DNA of 64,000 nucleotides from Rubrivivax albus (GCF_004016515.1 NZ_SACT01000005.1:186001-250000), one strand, 5' to 3'. Counted from the stretch's first letter, positions 9,241-18,196 are shown. Notes: generated by a model not told the origin, from the letters alone. Made by a program: numbers and translations.

Positions 9241-9986
9241 GCTTCGACTCCGACATAGGCCTCGAGCACGCGCGGGTCGTTCGAGACCTCCGCGTACGTC
9301 CCTTCGGCCAGGATCTCCCCGCGCTGCAGCACCGTGATGCGGTCGCACAGCTTCTCGACCACCGACAGGTTGTGCTCCACCATCGCGACGGTGCGCTTGG
9401 CGGCCACGCGCTTGATGAGCTCGGCGACGCGGTCCACGTCCTCGTGGCCCATGCCCTGGGTGGGTTCGTCCAGCAGCATCAGCGCCGGGTCGAGCGCCAG
9501 CGTCGTCGCGATCTCCAGCGCGCGCTTGCGCCCGTAGGGCATCTCGACGGCCAGGGTGCGCGCAAAGCTGCCCAGATCCACCTGCTCGAGCAGGTCCATC
9601 GCCTGGTCGTCGAGGACGCGCAGCGAGCGCTCGGCACGCCAGAAGTGGTAGGACGTGCCGAGCCGGCGCTGCAGCGCCACGCGCACGTTCTCCAGCGCCG
9701 TCATGTGGCCGAAGGTGGCCGAGATCTGGAAGGAGCGCACGACGCCACGGCGGGCGATCTGGGCCGGCTCGTCGCGCGTGATGTCCACGCCGTCGTAGAA
9801 GATGGTCCCGCGCGTGGGCTGCAGGAACTTGGTCAGCAGGTTGAAGACCGTGGTCTTGCCCGCGCCGTTCGGTCCGATCAGCGCGTGGATGGTGCCGCGC
9901 TGGATCTTCAGGTCCACGTTCTGGACCGCGGCGAAGCCCTTGAACTCCTTGGTCAGGCCCCGCGTCTCGAGGAGGTAGTCGCTCAT
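9237..9986 (-). CDS. livG: HAAT ABC transporter ATP-binding protein LivG
   Basis: 249 aa. Walker A GPNGAGKTT (38-46) and Walker B LMLLDEP (169-175) are canonical, and the switch histidine is in 'MVEHNL' (about 205). The signature motif is 'PYGRKRALEIA' rather than LSGGQ, a degeneracy often seen in LivG-type subunits. So each ATPase of the pair is atypical at a different site: LivF in Walker A, LivG in the signature. The gene starts 9 bases after the acyl-CoA ligase stop codon and its 3' end overlaps livF by 4 bases. Confidence 0.93.
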   Translation of the reverse strand: MSDYLLETRGLTKEFKGFAAVQNVDLKIQRGTIHALIGPNGAGKTTVFNLLTKFLQPTRGTIFYDGVDITRDEPAQIARRGVVRSFQISATFGHMTALENVRVALQRRLGTSYHFWRAERSLRVLDDQAMDLLEQVDLGSFARTLAVEMPYGRKRALEIATTLALDPALMLLDEPTQGMGHEDVDRVAELIKRVAAKRTVAMVEHNLSVVEKLCDRITVLQRGEILAEGTYAEVSNDPRVLEAYVGVEA

Positions 9987-9995
9987 CGGGGTGCC

Positions 9996-11639
9996 TCAGT
10001 CGATCGCGCTGGCGGACTGGACCCGCGCGCGCAGCTGAAACTTCTGGATCTTGCCGGTCGAGGTCTTGGGCAGCTCGCCGAAGACCACCCGCTTGGGCAC
10101 CTTGAAGCGCGCGAGCTGGCTGCGGCAGAACTCGAGGACGCCGGCCTCGTCGGCCTGGGCGCCGGCCTTGAGCTCGATGAAGGCGCAGGGCACCTCGCCC
10201 CACTTGGCGTCGGGCAGCGCGACCACGGCGGCCAGCATCACCGCCGGGTGGCGGTGCAGGACGTCCTCGACCTCGATCGACGAGATGTTCTCGCCGCCGG
10301 AGATGATGATGTCCTTGCTGCGGTCCTTGATCTTGACGTAGCCGTCCGGGTGCATGACCGCCAGGTCGCCGGTGTGGAACCAGCCGCCGGCGAAGGCCTC
10401 CTCGGTGGCGCTCGGGTTCTTCAGGTAGCCCTTCATCACCACGTTGCCGCGGAAGAAGATCTCGCCGATGGTCTCGCCGTCGGCCGGCACCGGCTGCATC
10501 GTCTCGGGATCGAGCACGGTGACGGCCTGCTGCAGCGGGTAGGTCACGCCCTGGCGCCCGTTCAGACGTGCGCGCTCGTCGGCCGGCAGGTCGTCCCAGG
10601 CGGCCTGCTTGGCACACACGGCGGCCGGGCCGTAGACCTCGGTCAGCCCGTAGACGTGGGTCAGCGAGATGCCGGCGGCCTCGCAGCCCTCGATCACGGC
10701 GGCCGGCGGCGCGGCGCCGGCGATCAGGCCCTTCACCTCGTGCGCGATGCCCTCGCGCAGGCCGGCCGGGGCGTTGATCAGCATGCTGTAGACGATCGGG
10801 GCGCCGCACATGTGCGTGACGCCGTGCTCGCGGACGAGCGGGAAGATCACCGCCGGGTCGACCCGGCGCAGGCACACGCTGGTGCCGGCCACCAGCGCCA
10901 TCGTCCAGGGGAAGCACCAGCCGTTGCAGTGGAACATCGGCAGCGTCCACAGGTACACGGGGTGGTGCGGCAGGCTCCACGCGATGACGTTGTTGGCCGC
11001 GTTGAGGTAGGCGCCGCGGTGGTGCGTGACCACGCCCTTGGGGTTGCCGGTGGTGCCCGAGGTGTAGTTCAGCGCGATCGCGTCCCACTCGTCGGCTGGC
11101 AGCTGCCAGGCGAAGGCCGGGTCGCCCTCGTCCAGCAACGCCTCGTAGGTGATCTCGCCGAGGCGTTCGCCCGGCGGGGCGAGCAGGTCCTCGACCTCCA
11201 CCACCAGCGGGCGGCGCGCGCCCAGCATCGCCAGCGCCTTGCCGACGACGGGCGCGAACTCGCGGTCCGTCAGCAGCACGCTGGCCTCGCCGTGCTGCAG
11301 CATGAAGGCGATGGCCTCGGGGTCGAGCCGGGTGTTCAGCGTGTTCAGCACGGCGCCGCTCATCGGCACGCCGAAGTGCGCCTCGAACATGGCCGGCGTG
11401 TTGGGCAGCATCGCGGCCACGGTGTGGCCGACGCCGACGCCACGCCGGCTCAGGGCACTGGCCAGGCGGCGGCTACGGGCGTAGGTGGTGCGCCAGTCCT
11501 GGCGCAGGTCGCCGTGGACGATGGCGATGCGGTCCGGGTAGACGTGCGCGGCGCGTTCGAGGAAGCTCAGGGGCGACAAGGCCACGTGGTTGGCCGCGTT
11601 CCTGTCCAGCCCGATCGCGTACGGATTGGCGAGTGCCAT
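9996..11639 (-). CDS. acyl-CoA synthetase (AMP-forming ligase)
   Basis: 547 aa from ATG 11639-11637. The ANL-family core motif YTSGTTGNPKG lies at 192-202. Later motifs are 'THVYGLTEVYGP', 'WFHTGDLAVMHPDGY', 'IKDRSKDIIISGGENIS' and the catalytic-lysine tail 'LPKTSTGKIQKFQLR'. It most resembles the medium-chain fatty acid/3-methylmercaptopropionate-type ligases that start 'NPY..GLDRNAANHV.LSPLSFLERAA'. It would activate the imported acid to its CoA thioester with ATP. It is the first gene of the minus-strand operon; the divergent promoter region 11640-11805 lies upstream. Confidence 0.93.
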   Translation of the reverse strand: MALANPYAIGLDRNAANHVALSPLSFLERAAHVYPDRIAIVHGDLRQDWRTTYARSRRLASALSRRGVGVGHTVAAMLPNTPAMFEAHFGVPMSGAVLNTLNTRLDPEAIAFMLQHGEASVLLTDREFAPVVGKALAMLGARRPLVVEVEDLLAPPGERLGEITYEALLDEGDPAFAWQLPADEWDAIALNYTSGTTGNPKGVVTHHRGAYLNAANNVIAWSLPHHPVYLWTLPMFHCNGWCFPWTMALVAGTSVCLRRVDPAVIFPLVREHGVTHMCGAPIVYSMLINAPAGLREGIAHEVKGLIAGAAPPAAVIEGCEAAGISLTHVYGLTEVYGPAAVCAKQAAWDDLPADERARLNGRQGVTYPLQQAVTVLDPETMQPVPADGETIGEIFFRGNVVMKGYLKNPSATEEAFAGGWFHTGDLAVMHPDGYVKIKDRSKDIIISGGENISSIEVEDVLHRHPAVMLAAVVALPDAKWGEVPCAFIELKAGAQADEAGVLEFCRSQLARFKVPKRVVFGELPKTSTGKIQKFQLRARVQSASAID

Positions 11640-11805
11640 GGTGTCTCCTGTGGCGTGCGCAGCGATCAGGGGTCGCCGCTGCGGACGCAAGGATGAGAGA
11701 CGACCTTTGCATCACCTCCGATGCAATGTGACGAATGTTTGCGTGGCCCCTCGGGGCGTCGCCCGGCTTCCTAGAATTCCCGACATCACGCCGAACCTGG
11801 CCGCC
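11640..11805. promoter_or_regulatory. divergent promoter region with inverted repeat
   Basis: Intergenic region between the minus-strand catabolic operon and the plus-strand kinase gene. It contains a perfect inverted repeat TTGCATC-N6-GATGCAA at 11707-11726, a plausible operator for a dimeric regulator. The OmpR-type regulator encoded at 13757-14473 is a natural candidate but those usually bind direct repeats, so the binder is unknown. Confidence 0.5.
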
Positions 11806-13764
11806 ATGTCCACGCCCTCTTCGCCCATCGAGGACCCGCTGAAGCGCTACCGGTCGCTGCAGGCGGCGCTGGACCTGATCGACCAGGGCTTCACCTTGAT
11901 CGACAACGACCTCGGGCTGCTGGCGTGGAACCGGTCGTTCCTCCGACTGCTGGACTTCCCGGACACGTTGGCCTTCCCGGGGGCGCCGTTCGAGGGTTTC
12001 ATACGCTACAACGCCGACCGCGGCGAGTACGGGCCTGGCGACGCCGCCGCGCAGGTGGCCGAGCGGGTGGAGGCGGCGCGGCGCTTCGAGTCGCACGAGT
12101 TCGAGCGCGTGCGCCCGGACGGCACGGTGCTGAAGGTGCGTGGCGTCCCGGTGCCCGGGATCGGCTTCATCACGCTGTACTCGGACATCACGGCACAGAA
12201 GCGCGCCGAGCGGCAGATTCTGGAGCATGCCGCCGAGCTCGAGCGCCGCGTGGCCGAACGCACGAGCGAGCTGAGGCTGAGCGAGGCGCAGATGCGCCTG
12301 ATCACGGACAGCATCCCGGCGCTGATCGCCTATTTCGACCACCGCAAGGCCTACCGCTACATCAACCGTGGCTACCAGGACTGGTTCGGCCTGGACCCGC
12401 GGCGGCTGGACCGTGTCAGCGCGCGCGAGTTCCTGGGGGACACCACCTACGAGGCGATCCGGCCCAACGTGACGCGTGCCTTTGCCGGCGAGGCCGTGAC
12501 CTACGAGTACGAGGCCCGCTGCGTCGACGGCCGCGTCCGCACGGCGCGCACGACGCTCATCCCGGAGAAGTCGGCCGACGGCGCCGTGGTCGGCTGCTTC
12601 GAGCTGACCTTCGACGTGTCCGAGCTGCGCCGCACGCAGCAGCAGCTGGCGCAGGCCGAGAAGATGGAGGCGCTCGGCCAGCTCACCGGCGGCATCGCGC
12701 ACGACTTCAACAACATGCTGACGGTCATCATCGGCAACTTGGGCGCGCTGCGCGAGCGCATGGGCGACGGCGAGCAGGCCGCCGACTTCGTCGACCCGAC
12801 CTTGGCCGCCGCGCGGCGTGGCGTGGACCTGATCCGCGCGCTGCTCGGCTTCGCCCGCAGGCAGCCGCTCAACGCGGGGGCGGCCGACATCGCGCCGCTC
12901 GCGGGCACGGTGGTTAAGCTGCTCCGCCGGTCGATGCCCGAAGGGCTGAAGCTGGAGGTCGACGCCGGCGAGAAGCCGCTGCGCGCCTGGGTGGACGCCA
13001 GCCAGTTGCAGGACGCGCTGGTCAACATGATCCTGAACGCGCGCGACGCCAAGGCCAGCCGGGTCACGGTGCGCACCGCGCCGGCCGTGCTGACGCCCGA
13101 ACGCGCGGAGGAACTGCAGGCCACGCCCGGCCCCTGCGTGCGCATCGACGTGGCCGACGACGGCCAGGGCATGGACGCCGCCACCCGGGCGCGCGTCTTC
13201 GAGCCCTTCTTCACCACCAAGCGCCACGGCGCCGGCACCGGCCTGGGCATGTCGATGGTCTACGGATTCGTGCGCCAGTCCGGCGGCGCGATCGACATCG
13301 ACAGCGCGCTCGGGCGCGGGACCGTGGTGTCGCTGTGGCTGCCCGTGGCCGCCGGCGCGGAACGGGCCGACATCGAGGTCGAGGCCGCCGGGGCCGAGCG
13401 CGTGGCCGGGCGCTCGCTGGCGCTGCTGGTGGAAGACGACCCCGACGTGCGCAAGGTGGTGCGGCGATCGCTCATCGACCTCGGGTTCGCCGTGGTCGAG
13501 GCCGAGAACGGCACCGAGGCGATGACCATCCTCGACCACACGCCCCAGATCGACCTGCTGCTTTCCGACGTCGTGATGCCGGGCCCGGTGGACGGTCGCG
13601 AGGTGGCACGCCACGCGCTGGCACGGCGCGTGCCCCGTGTGGCGCTGATGAGCGGCTACGCGCCCGGCGAGATCGGGAACGGGCCGGAAGGCGTGCCCAT
13701 GCTGGCCAAGCCCTTCACCCAGCGGCAGCTGGCCGACCTGGTGCGGCACCCGGCCCGTGACTGA
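11806..13764 (+). CDS. soluble hybrid histidine kinase (PAS-PAS-HisKA-HATPase-REC)
   Basis: 652 aa without transmembrane segments. Residues about 15-130 form a PAS-like domain of the type beginning 'ALDLIDQGFTLIDNDLGLLAWN'; 160-275 form a second PAS (IPALIAYFDHRKAYRYINRGYQDWFG). The H-box is 'LTGGIAHDFNNML' with His299. The ATPase domain has 'DDGQGMD' and 'GAGTGLGMSMVYGFVRQSGG'. The C-terminus (about 540-652) is a receiver with 'LLLSDVVMPG'. The start at 11806 follows a divergent promoter. It overlaps the response regulator gene by 8 bases. It probably senses a cytoplasmic or redox signal linked to the degradation of the imported acid. Confidence 0.92.
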   Translation: MSTPSSPIEDPLKRYRSLQAALDLIDQGFTLIDNDLGLLAWNRSFLRLLDFPDTLAFPGAPFEGFIRYNADRGEYGPGDAAAQVAERVEAARRFESHEFERVRPDGTVLKVRGVPVPGIGFITLYSDITAQKRAERQILEHAAELERRVAERTSELRLSEAQMRLITDSIPALIAYFDHRKAYRYINRGYQDWFGLDPRRLDRVSAREFLGDTTYEAIRPNVTRAFAGEAVTYEYEARCVDGRVRTARTTLIPEKSADGAVVGCFELTFDVSELRRTQQQLAQAEKMEALGQLTGGIAHDFNNMLTVIIGNLGALRERMGDGEQAADFVDPTLAAARRGVDLIRALLGFARRQPLNAGAADIAPLAGTVVKLLRRSMPEGLKLEVDAGEKPLRAWVDASQLQDALVNMILNARDAKASRVTVRTAPAVLTPERAEELQATPGPCVRIDVADDGQGMDAATRARVFEPFFTTKRHGAGTGLGMSMVYGFVRQSGGAIDIDSALGRGTVVSLWLPVAAGAERADIEVEAAGAERVAGRSLALLVEDDPDVRKVVRRSLIDLGFAVVEAENGTEAMTILDHTPQIDLLLSDVVMPGPVDGREVARHALARRVPRVALMSGYAPGEIGNGPEGVPMLAKPFTQRQLADLVRHPARD

Positions 13765-14473
13765 GCCCCACCGCGCGCTCGTCTTCGTCGTCGACGACGA
13801 CCCCGAGGTGGTGCGCCTGGTCACGCGCACGCTGGGCGAGTTCGACTTCGCGACCCAGGCCTTCCGAGACGGGGCCTCGGTGCTGCGGCGCTTGATGACC
13901 GAGCGGCCGGACCTGTGCATCGTGGACCTGGGCCTGCCGGACATGGACGGCATCGAGCTGGTCCGCGAGATCGCCCGCCGCTGCGACTGCGGCATGCTGA
14001 TCCTCACCGGCCGCGGCTACACCGCCGACCGCGTGATGGGGTTGGAGGGCGGCGGCGACGACTACGTGGTCAAGCCCTTCGAGCCGCGCGAGCTGGTGGC
14101 ACGGGTGCGCAGCATCCTGCGCCGCCGCGGCGGCGGCGCGTCGGTGGCGGGCGCCCTGCAGCGCCGCTATGCCCGCTTCGGCGACTGGACGCTGGACTGT
14201 GCCGCCAACACCCTGCGCGGCCAGGACGACGGCGAGCAGGTGCTGGGCACGGCCGAGGCGCAGGTGCTGCGCACCTTTCTCGAACGCCCCAACCAGATCC
14301 TCACGCGCGAGCAGCTGATGGGCACGCGCGACCTGTCTCCCATGGACCGCAGCATCGATGTGCGCATCTCGCGCCTGCGTCGGCGTCTGGAGTCCGATCC
14401 GCACAACCCCAGGATGATCAAGACCGTCTACGGCGCCGGCTACATGTTCTGCGCCGTCGTCAGCTGGTCGTAG
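13757..14473 (+). CDS. OmpR/PhoB-family response regulator
   Basis: 238 aa with a GTG start at 13757, inside the last codons of the kinase gene (overlap 13757-13764), which argues for translational coupling. The receiver domain has the acidic pocket 'VVDDDPE' (13-15), phospho-acceptor D57 in 'IVDLGLPDMDG' and the conserved Lys in 'DDYVVKPFEPRELVAR'. The C-terminal winged helix (about 130-235) ends in the typical 'VRISRLRRRLESDPHNPRMIKTVYGAGYMF'-like block. It should be phosphorylated by the adjacent kinase and may control the divergent operon or the ETF-QO gene. Confidence 0.95.
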   Translation: MTEPHRALVFVVDDDPEVVRLVTRTLGEFDFATQAFRDGASVLRRLMTERPDLCIVDLGLPDMDGIELVREIARRCDCGMLILTGRGYTADRVMGLEGGGDDYVVKPFEPRELVARVRSILRRRGGGASVAGALQRRYARFGDWTLDCAANTLRGQDDGEQVLGTAEAQVLRTFLERPNQILTREQLMGTRDLSPMDRSIDVRISRLRRRLESDPHNPRMIKTVYGAGYMFCAVVSWS

Positions 14474-14510
14474 CGCGCGCCGGCCTCGGGATCGGCGCCA
14501 CAGGTGAACC

Positions 14511-16187
14511 ATGAACACTGAACAGATCGTTGCGCAGCACGGCCCGCGCGAATCGATGGAGTACGACGTGGTGGTCGTCGGCGCCGGCCCGGCCGGCCTG
14601 GCCACGGCGATCCGTCTCAAGCAGCTGAGCGCTGACCTGTCGGTCGTGGTGCTGGAGAAGGGCTCGGAGCCGGGCGCGCACATCCTGTCCGGCGCGGTGA
14701 TGGATCCGCGTGCACTGACGGAGCTGCTGCCCGACTGGCAGGCGCAGGGGGCCCCACTGCTGCAGCCGGTGACCGGTGACGAAGTGCTGTTCCTGAACGC
14801 CCGCGGCGCCATGCGCACCCCCGACTGGCTGGTGCCGGCCTGCCTGCACAACGACGGCAATTTCGTCATCAGCCTGGGCGCGGTGACGAAGTGGCTGGCC
14901 GAACAGGCCGAGGCGCTGGGCGTGGAGATCTTCCCCGGCTTCGCGGCGGCCGAGGTGCTCTACGACGATGCGGGCGCCGTGCGCGGCGTGGCCACGGGCA
15001 ACCTCGGCGTCGGCAAGGACGGCCAGCCGCACGGCGGCTTCCAGCTCGGCATGGAACTGCTCGGCAAGTTCACCGTCTTCGCCGAGGGGGCGCGCGGCCA
15101 GCTGGGCAAGCAGCTGATCGCCCGCTTCCAGCTTGACGAAGGGCGCGACCCGCAGACCTATGCCATCGGCGTCAAGGAGCTGTGGGAGGTGCCCGAGGCG
15201 CAGGCCCGGCCCGGCCACGTCGTGCACACCGCCGGCTGGCCGATGGACGAGCACACCTACGGCGGCGGCTTCCTGTACCACATGGCCGGCCGCCAGGTAA
15301 CGCTCGGCTTCGTCACCGGGCTGGACTACATCAACCCCTGGATCAGCCCCTTCGAGGAGATGCAGCGCTGGAAGACGCATCCGTCGATCCGGGCCCACAT
15401 CGAAGGCGGCAAGCGCATCGGCTACGGCGCGCGCGTCATCACCGCCGGCGGGCTGCTGAGCCTGCCCAAGCTGGTCTTCCCCGGCGGCTGCCTGGTGGGC
15501 TGCGACGCCGGCACGCTGAACGCCGCGCGCATCAAGGGCAGCCACGCCGCGATCAAGACCGGCATGCTGGCCGCCGAGGCCATCGCCCCGGCGCTGGCCG
15601 CCGGGCGCAGCGCCGACGAGTTGAGCGCCTACCCGGACGCGTTTGCCAAGAGCTGGCTGCACGCCGAGCTGGACGCCAGCCGCAACTTCAAGCAGTGGTT
15701 CAAGAAGGGCAACACCGTCGGCGCCGTGATGACTGGCGTGGAGCAGTGGCTGCTGCCCAAGCTGGGCTTCCAGAGCCCGCCCTGGACGGTGCGCCGCCAC
15801 ACGCCCGACCACGCCCGCCTGTGGCCGGCGTCGGCGTGCGAGAAGATCGACTACCCCAAGCCCGATGGCCGGTTGACCTTCGACCGCCTGAGCTCGGTCT
15901 TCATCAGCAACACCAACCACGAGGAGAACCAGCCGGCCCACCTGACGCTGAAGGATGCGTCGGTGCCGGTGGCGGTCAACCTCGCGCAATACGCGGGTCC
16001 CGAGAGCCGCTATTGCCCGGCCGGCGTGTACGAGTTCGTCGACGACGAGGCCTCGGCAGGTCAGCGCCTGCAGATCAACGCGCAGAACTGCGTGCACTGC
16101 AAGACCTGCGACATCAAGGACCCGACGCAGAACATCGTCTGGGTCGCGCCGGAAGGCGGCGGCGGGCCGAACTACGCCGGGATGTGA
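14511..16187 (+). CDS. electron transfer flavoprotein-ubiquinone oxidoreductase
   Basis: 558 aa, the full family length. FAD is bound through 'VVVGAGPAGLATAIRL' (GAGPAG 24-29). The middle holds 'EKGSEPGAHILSGAVMDP' and the membrane-associating quinone region. The C-terminal ferredoxin-like part carries the 4Fe-4S cysteines in 'CPAGVYEF' and 'NCVHCKTCDIKDPTQNI'. It transfers electrons from ETF to ubiquinone, completing the chain from the acyl-CoA dehydrogenase at 3383-5152 through EtfAB. It follows the response regulator by 37 bases on the same strand. Confidence 0.97.
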   Translation: MNTEQIVAQHGPRESMEYDVVVVGAGPAGLATAIRLKQLSADLSVVVLEKGSEPGAHILSGAVMDPRALTELLPDWQAQGAPLLQPVTGDEVLFLNARGAMRTPDWLVPACLHNDGNFVISLGAVTKWLAEQAEALGVEIFPGFAAAEVLYDDAGAVRGVATGNLGVGKDGQPHGGFQLGMELLGKFTVFAEGARGQLGKQLIARFQLDEGRDPQTYAIGVKELWEVPEAQARPGHVVHTAGWPMDEHTYGGGFLYHMAGRQVTLGFVTGLDYINPWISPFEEMQRWKTHPSIRAHIEGGKRIGYGARVITAGGLLSLPKLVFPGGCLVGCDAGTLNAARIKGSHAAIKTGMLAAEAIAPALAAGRSADELSAYPDAFAKSWLHAELDASRNFKQWFKKGNTVGAVMTGVEQWLLPKLGFQSPPWTVRRHTPDHARLWPASACEKIDYPKPDGRLTFDRLSSVFISNTNHEENQPAHLTLKDASVPVAVNLAQYAGPESRYCPAGVYEFVDDEASAGQRLQINAQNCVHCKTCDIKDPTQNIVWVAPEGGGGPNYAGM

Positions 16188-16851
16188 AGGCGTCGATGGC
16201 CATCGCCCAGTGTTCGGGGCTGCGGTCCCAGGCGCGTGTGGATCGGCGGGTGCTTGGCGGGGCCAAATGCAATCGCGATCGTGCCTCTTGTTGCACTGAA
16301 GTGGTCAACCTACCTGTGACCACCCTTCTGGGCGTCGCCTGACAATGGGCTTCCCGGGGGCAGTCATGGCCGGATTCCGGCGCTGCGCGGCAACCCAATC
16401 GCGCGGTTGATGGGCAACCCGGTCGAGTTCGGTGTCGCGCGAAGTGCCGAGCCGGTGACCGACTTGGTCGCGAACAGTGTCCTTCGGCGTGAGCCACCAA
16501 ACGCATCATTGGTCAGTGAACTTCCCGCGCAGTTGATCAGCACGCGTTCGAGCTCTGTGCGGAGGTTCTTCAATCGGCGAAACCCAGTGTCAGCAGATGT
16601 CCTGGTCGAGCCGAAGCGGCACTCAGATTCGTCGCCGGAAAGTGGACCTTCGCCGGCGCTCCGGACGAAGAAGCTCGAGCACCACGGCTAGGACCGCTTG
16701 TGGCCGAGTCCGGGTACTTGTGTAGGGCCGCTGTGTAGACACTCATCGCCACGTCGCTGGCCAACTCGAGCAGCGCAACTGCCGTAGTCGCCGGGGTCCG
16801 ACCAGCGCTCTCGCATAGACGTTCCAGTCTGCCTTCGCCACCTCGCGTGTT
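16188..16851. other. gene-poor stretch at the junction to the accessory block
   Basis: About 660 bases in which open frames give arginine/serine-rich translations with no family resemblance. The only structured element I see is an inverted repeat GTGGTCA-N9-TGACCAC at 16301-16323, resembling an operator but with no intact gene beside it. The GC content falls compared with the ETF-QO gene. I read it as eroded sequence between the core-like catabolic genes and the element-like genes that follow. Confidence 0.4.
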
Positions 16852-17094
16852 TCACCCAGGATGGGTTTCGCCGGTCCCCGGTGGATCAGCGGCGGCGACA
16901 ACCGGCCCGACACAGCCCGCATCCAGCAGGCGCTCCCAATCGGCCAGGGTCAGATCGAGCTCGCGGCCACCCAGGCGCACGCGGAACACCAGCGATCGCC
17001 GCTCGACATGGTGAACGCCAGCGTGAATGCGCAGCGGCACGCCTGCCGCCGTGGAGGCTTCGCAGTCATGGAAGGCATAGCGCTCGACGGTCAT
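16852..17094 (-). CDS. small hypothetical protein
   Basis: 80 aa, beginning MTVERYAFHDCEAS. The sequence looks like a genuine small globular protein ('VFRVRLGGRELDLTLADWERLLDAG') with balanced composition, but I recognise no family. There is no convincing ribosome-binding site upstream of the ATG at 17094, so the start is uncertain. It is the first gene of the block of small accessory genes and is on the opposite strand to most of them. Confidence 0.45.
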   Translation of the reverse strand: MTVERYAFHDCEASTAAGVPLRIHAGVHHVERRSLVFRVRLGGRELDLTLADWERLLDAGCVGPVVAAADPPGTGETHPG

Positions 17095-17222
17095 GGACAG
17101 GGCGGAACCGGTCTGCAGGAGATGTTGATCCGCCCACTATACGAACCGTCAGCCTACCCGCACGCCCAGCAACTGGGCAGCGCCGCGTTCCGGGCCCCCG
17201 ACGTGGAGGACTCGGAATCGAT

Positions 17223-17264
17223 TGCCCGCCCAAGCGTCGGCCGAGCCGGTCGCTTGGGCGGGCA
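17223..17264. repeat. perfect 14-base inverted repeat (large hairpin)
   Basis: Arms TGCCCGCCCAAGCG and CGCTTGGGCGGGCA match perfectly around a 14-base spacer. There is no T-run after either arm, so it is not an ordinary rho-independent terminator. It could be a recombination, transfer or protein-binding site of the accessory element. Confidence 0.6.
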
Positions 17265-17394
17265 TTGCCGCGATGAGACCTCGGGTCCGTTGCCGACCTA
17301 GGGACCCCGTCCGATACTGACGTGGCTACCTGCGGACATCGCGTCTGCTCAGCCTTCATCGGTGGCTCCGGTCGCCCTGAAGTCCAGCCCAGCT

Positions 17395-17417
17395 GGCGTC
17401 GCAGTCGTTACCTGCCT
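17395..17417 (+). repeat. copy 1 of a 23-base dispersed repeat
   Basis: Identical to 20641-20663 (begins GGCGTCGCAG, ends TTACCTGCCT). Both copies lie upstream of accessory genes on the plus strand and are each followed by a GGGAAC..GTTCCC type hairpin. Confidence 0.65.
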
Positions 17418-17704
17418 TGTGTCCCGTCCGGCACCTCCGTGTGCCGGGCCGATTCAGATCCATCCGGATCCGAAACCAGGAGCCGGCCATGACCCTGTGT
17501 CGTGGCCCCTCCTCGCATGCGCTGACCACGACCTCTGCGTCGTGACGCGCCCTGCGCTCACCAGCCCGGCCTGATCTCGATCAGAAGCCTGGCCTGACGC
17601 ACGCATCTGCCCTGGCCCCGCCCTCTCGGACGCGGACCTCTGCAACTCGCGCACGCACCTGTGCGCGACGACGCGCCTTGCCTTCCCGGCAAGGCATCCC
17701 AGAC

Positions 17705-17722
17705 GGGGAACCCCAGTTCCCC
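17705..17722 (+). repeat. leader hairpin upstream of small gene
   Basis: GGGGAAC, loop CCCA, GTTCCCC: a perfect 7-base stem located 43 bases before the ATG at 17766. A very similar stem occurs at 20759-20773 before the RadC-like gene. Confidence 0.5.
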
Positions 17723-17765
17723 GCCAGGGATGGGCGTTCCCCTTCACCCCTGAAGGAGAACCCCC

Positions 17766-17981
17766 ATGAGTCCCGTTCCGTGGAACCGCGCCCTTCCACC
17801 GAGGAATGCGCCGGTGTGTGCACTGCTGGGTGGTACCGGGCATGCCCGTGTGCCCGCCCGGCGGCCTGTCACCCTTCCGGCGCTGCTCCGGCCCCGGCCC
17901 TGCACGCCCCATGCGTCCATGCGCGTGGTGTGCGAGGCCGCGGACCCGCTGGCGTCCGAGCGCTGCACGACGGTGTGCTGA
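17766..17981 (+). CDS. possible small protein or leader peptide
   Basis: 71 codons starting at an ATG preceded by AAGGAGAA at good spacing. The translation (MSPVPWNRALPP...) is proline/arginine-rich and unlike a folded protein, which argues for a leader peptide whose translation influences the downstream gene. Its stop (17979-17981) lies 2 bases before the ATG of the next gene. I would not assign a function. Confidence 0.35.
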   Translation: MSPVPWNRALPPRNAPVCALLGGTGHARVPARRPVTLPALLRPRPCTPHASMRVVCEAADPLASERCTTVC

Positions 17982-17983
17982 CC

Positions 17984-18196
17984 ATGACGGTCGACACCTA
18001 CCGCAGGCGCATCGCCTCGACGGCCATCGTGCTGGCCCGGGAGGATCCCCTCCTCGTCAAGGAAGTCATCGCCCGGCTCCGCGCCTCGGGCGAGATCGCG
18101 GCCGACGACCTGGTCTATCTGGACCGGATCGCCGACCGCTGGATCGGCATTGCCGAGGGCCTGCACCGAGGCGCCGCTCGCGTGCTCACGACCTGA
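17984..18196 (+). CDS. small helical hypothetical protein
   Basis: 70 aa, MTVDTYRRRIASTAIVLARE..., with two predicted amphipathic helices ('PLLVKEVIARLRASGEIAADDLVYLDRIADRWIGIAEGL'-type pattern split by a Gly/Glu turn). The residue composition is that of a real soluble protein. No family recognised. It begins 2 bases after the preceding small frame, so reinitiation of translation is likely. Confidence 0.6.
   Translation: MTVDTYRRRIASTAIVLAREDPLLVKEVIARLRASGEIAADDLVYLDRIADRWIGIAEGLHRGAARVLTT

Larger units (their letters stand above)
17095..17765. other. hairpin-rich leader region without a clear gene
   Basis: About 670 bases. It holds a long perfect inverted repeat (17223-17264), a 23-base sequence repeated at 20641-20663 (here 17395-17417), a small CACGAC-N6-GTCGTG hairpin near 17531 and a GGGGAAC-CCCA-GTTCCCC hairpin (17705-17722). 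The last of these sits 43 bases upstream of an ATG with a strong ribosome-binding site. The region looks like a structured, regulatory leader rather than coding sequence. Confidence 0.5.
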
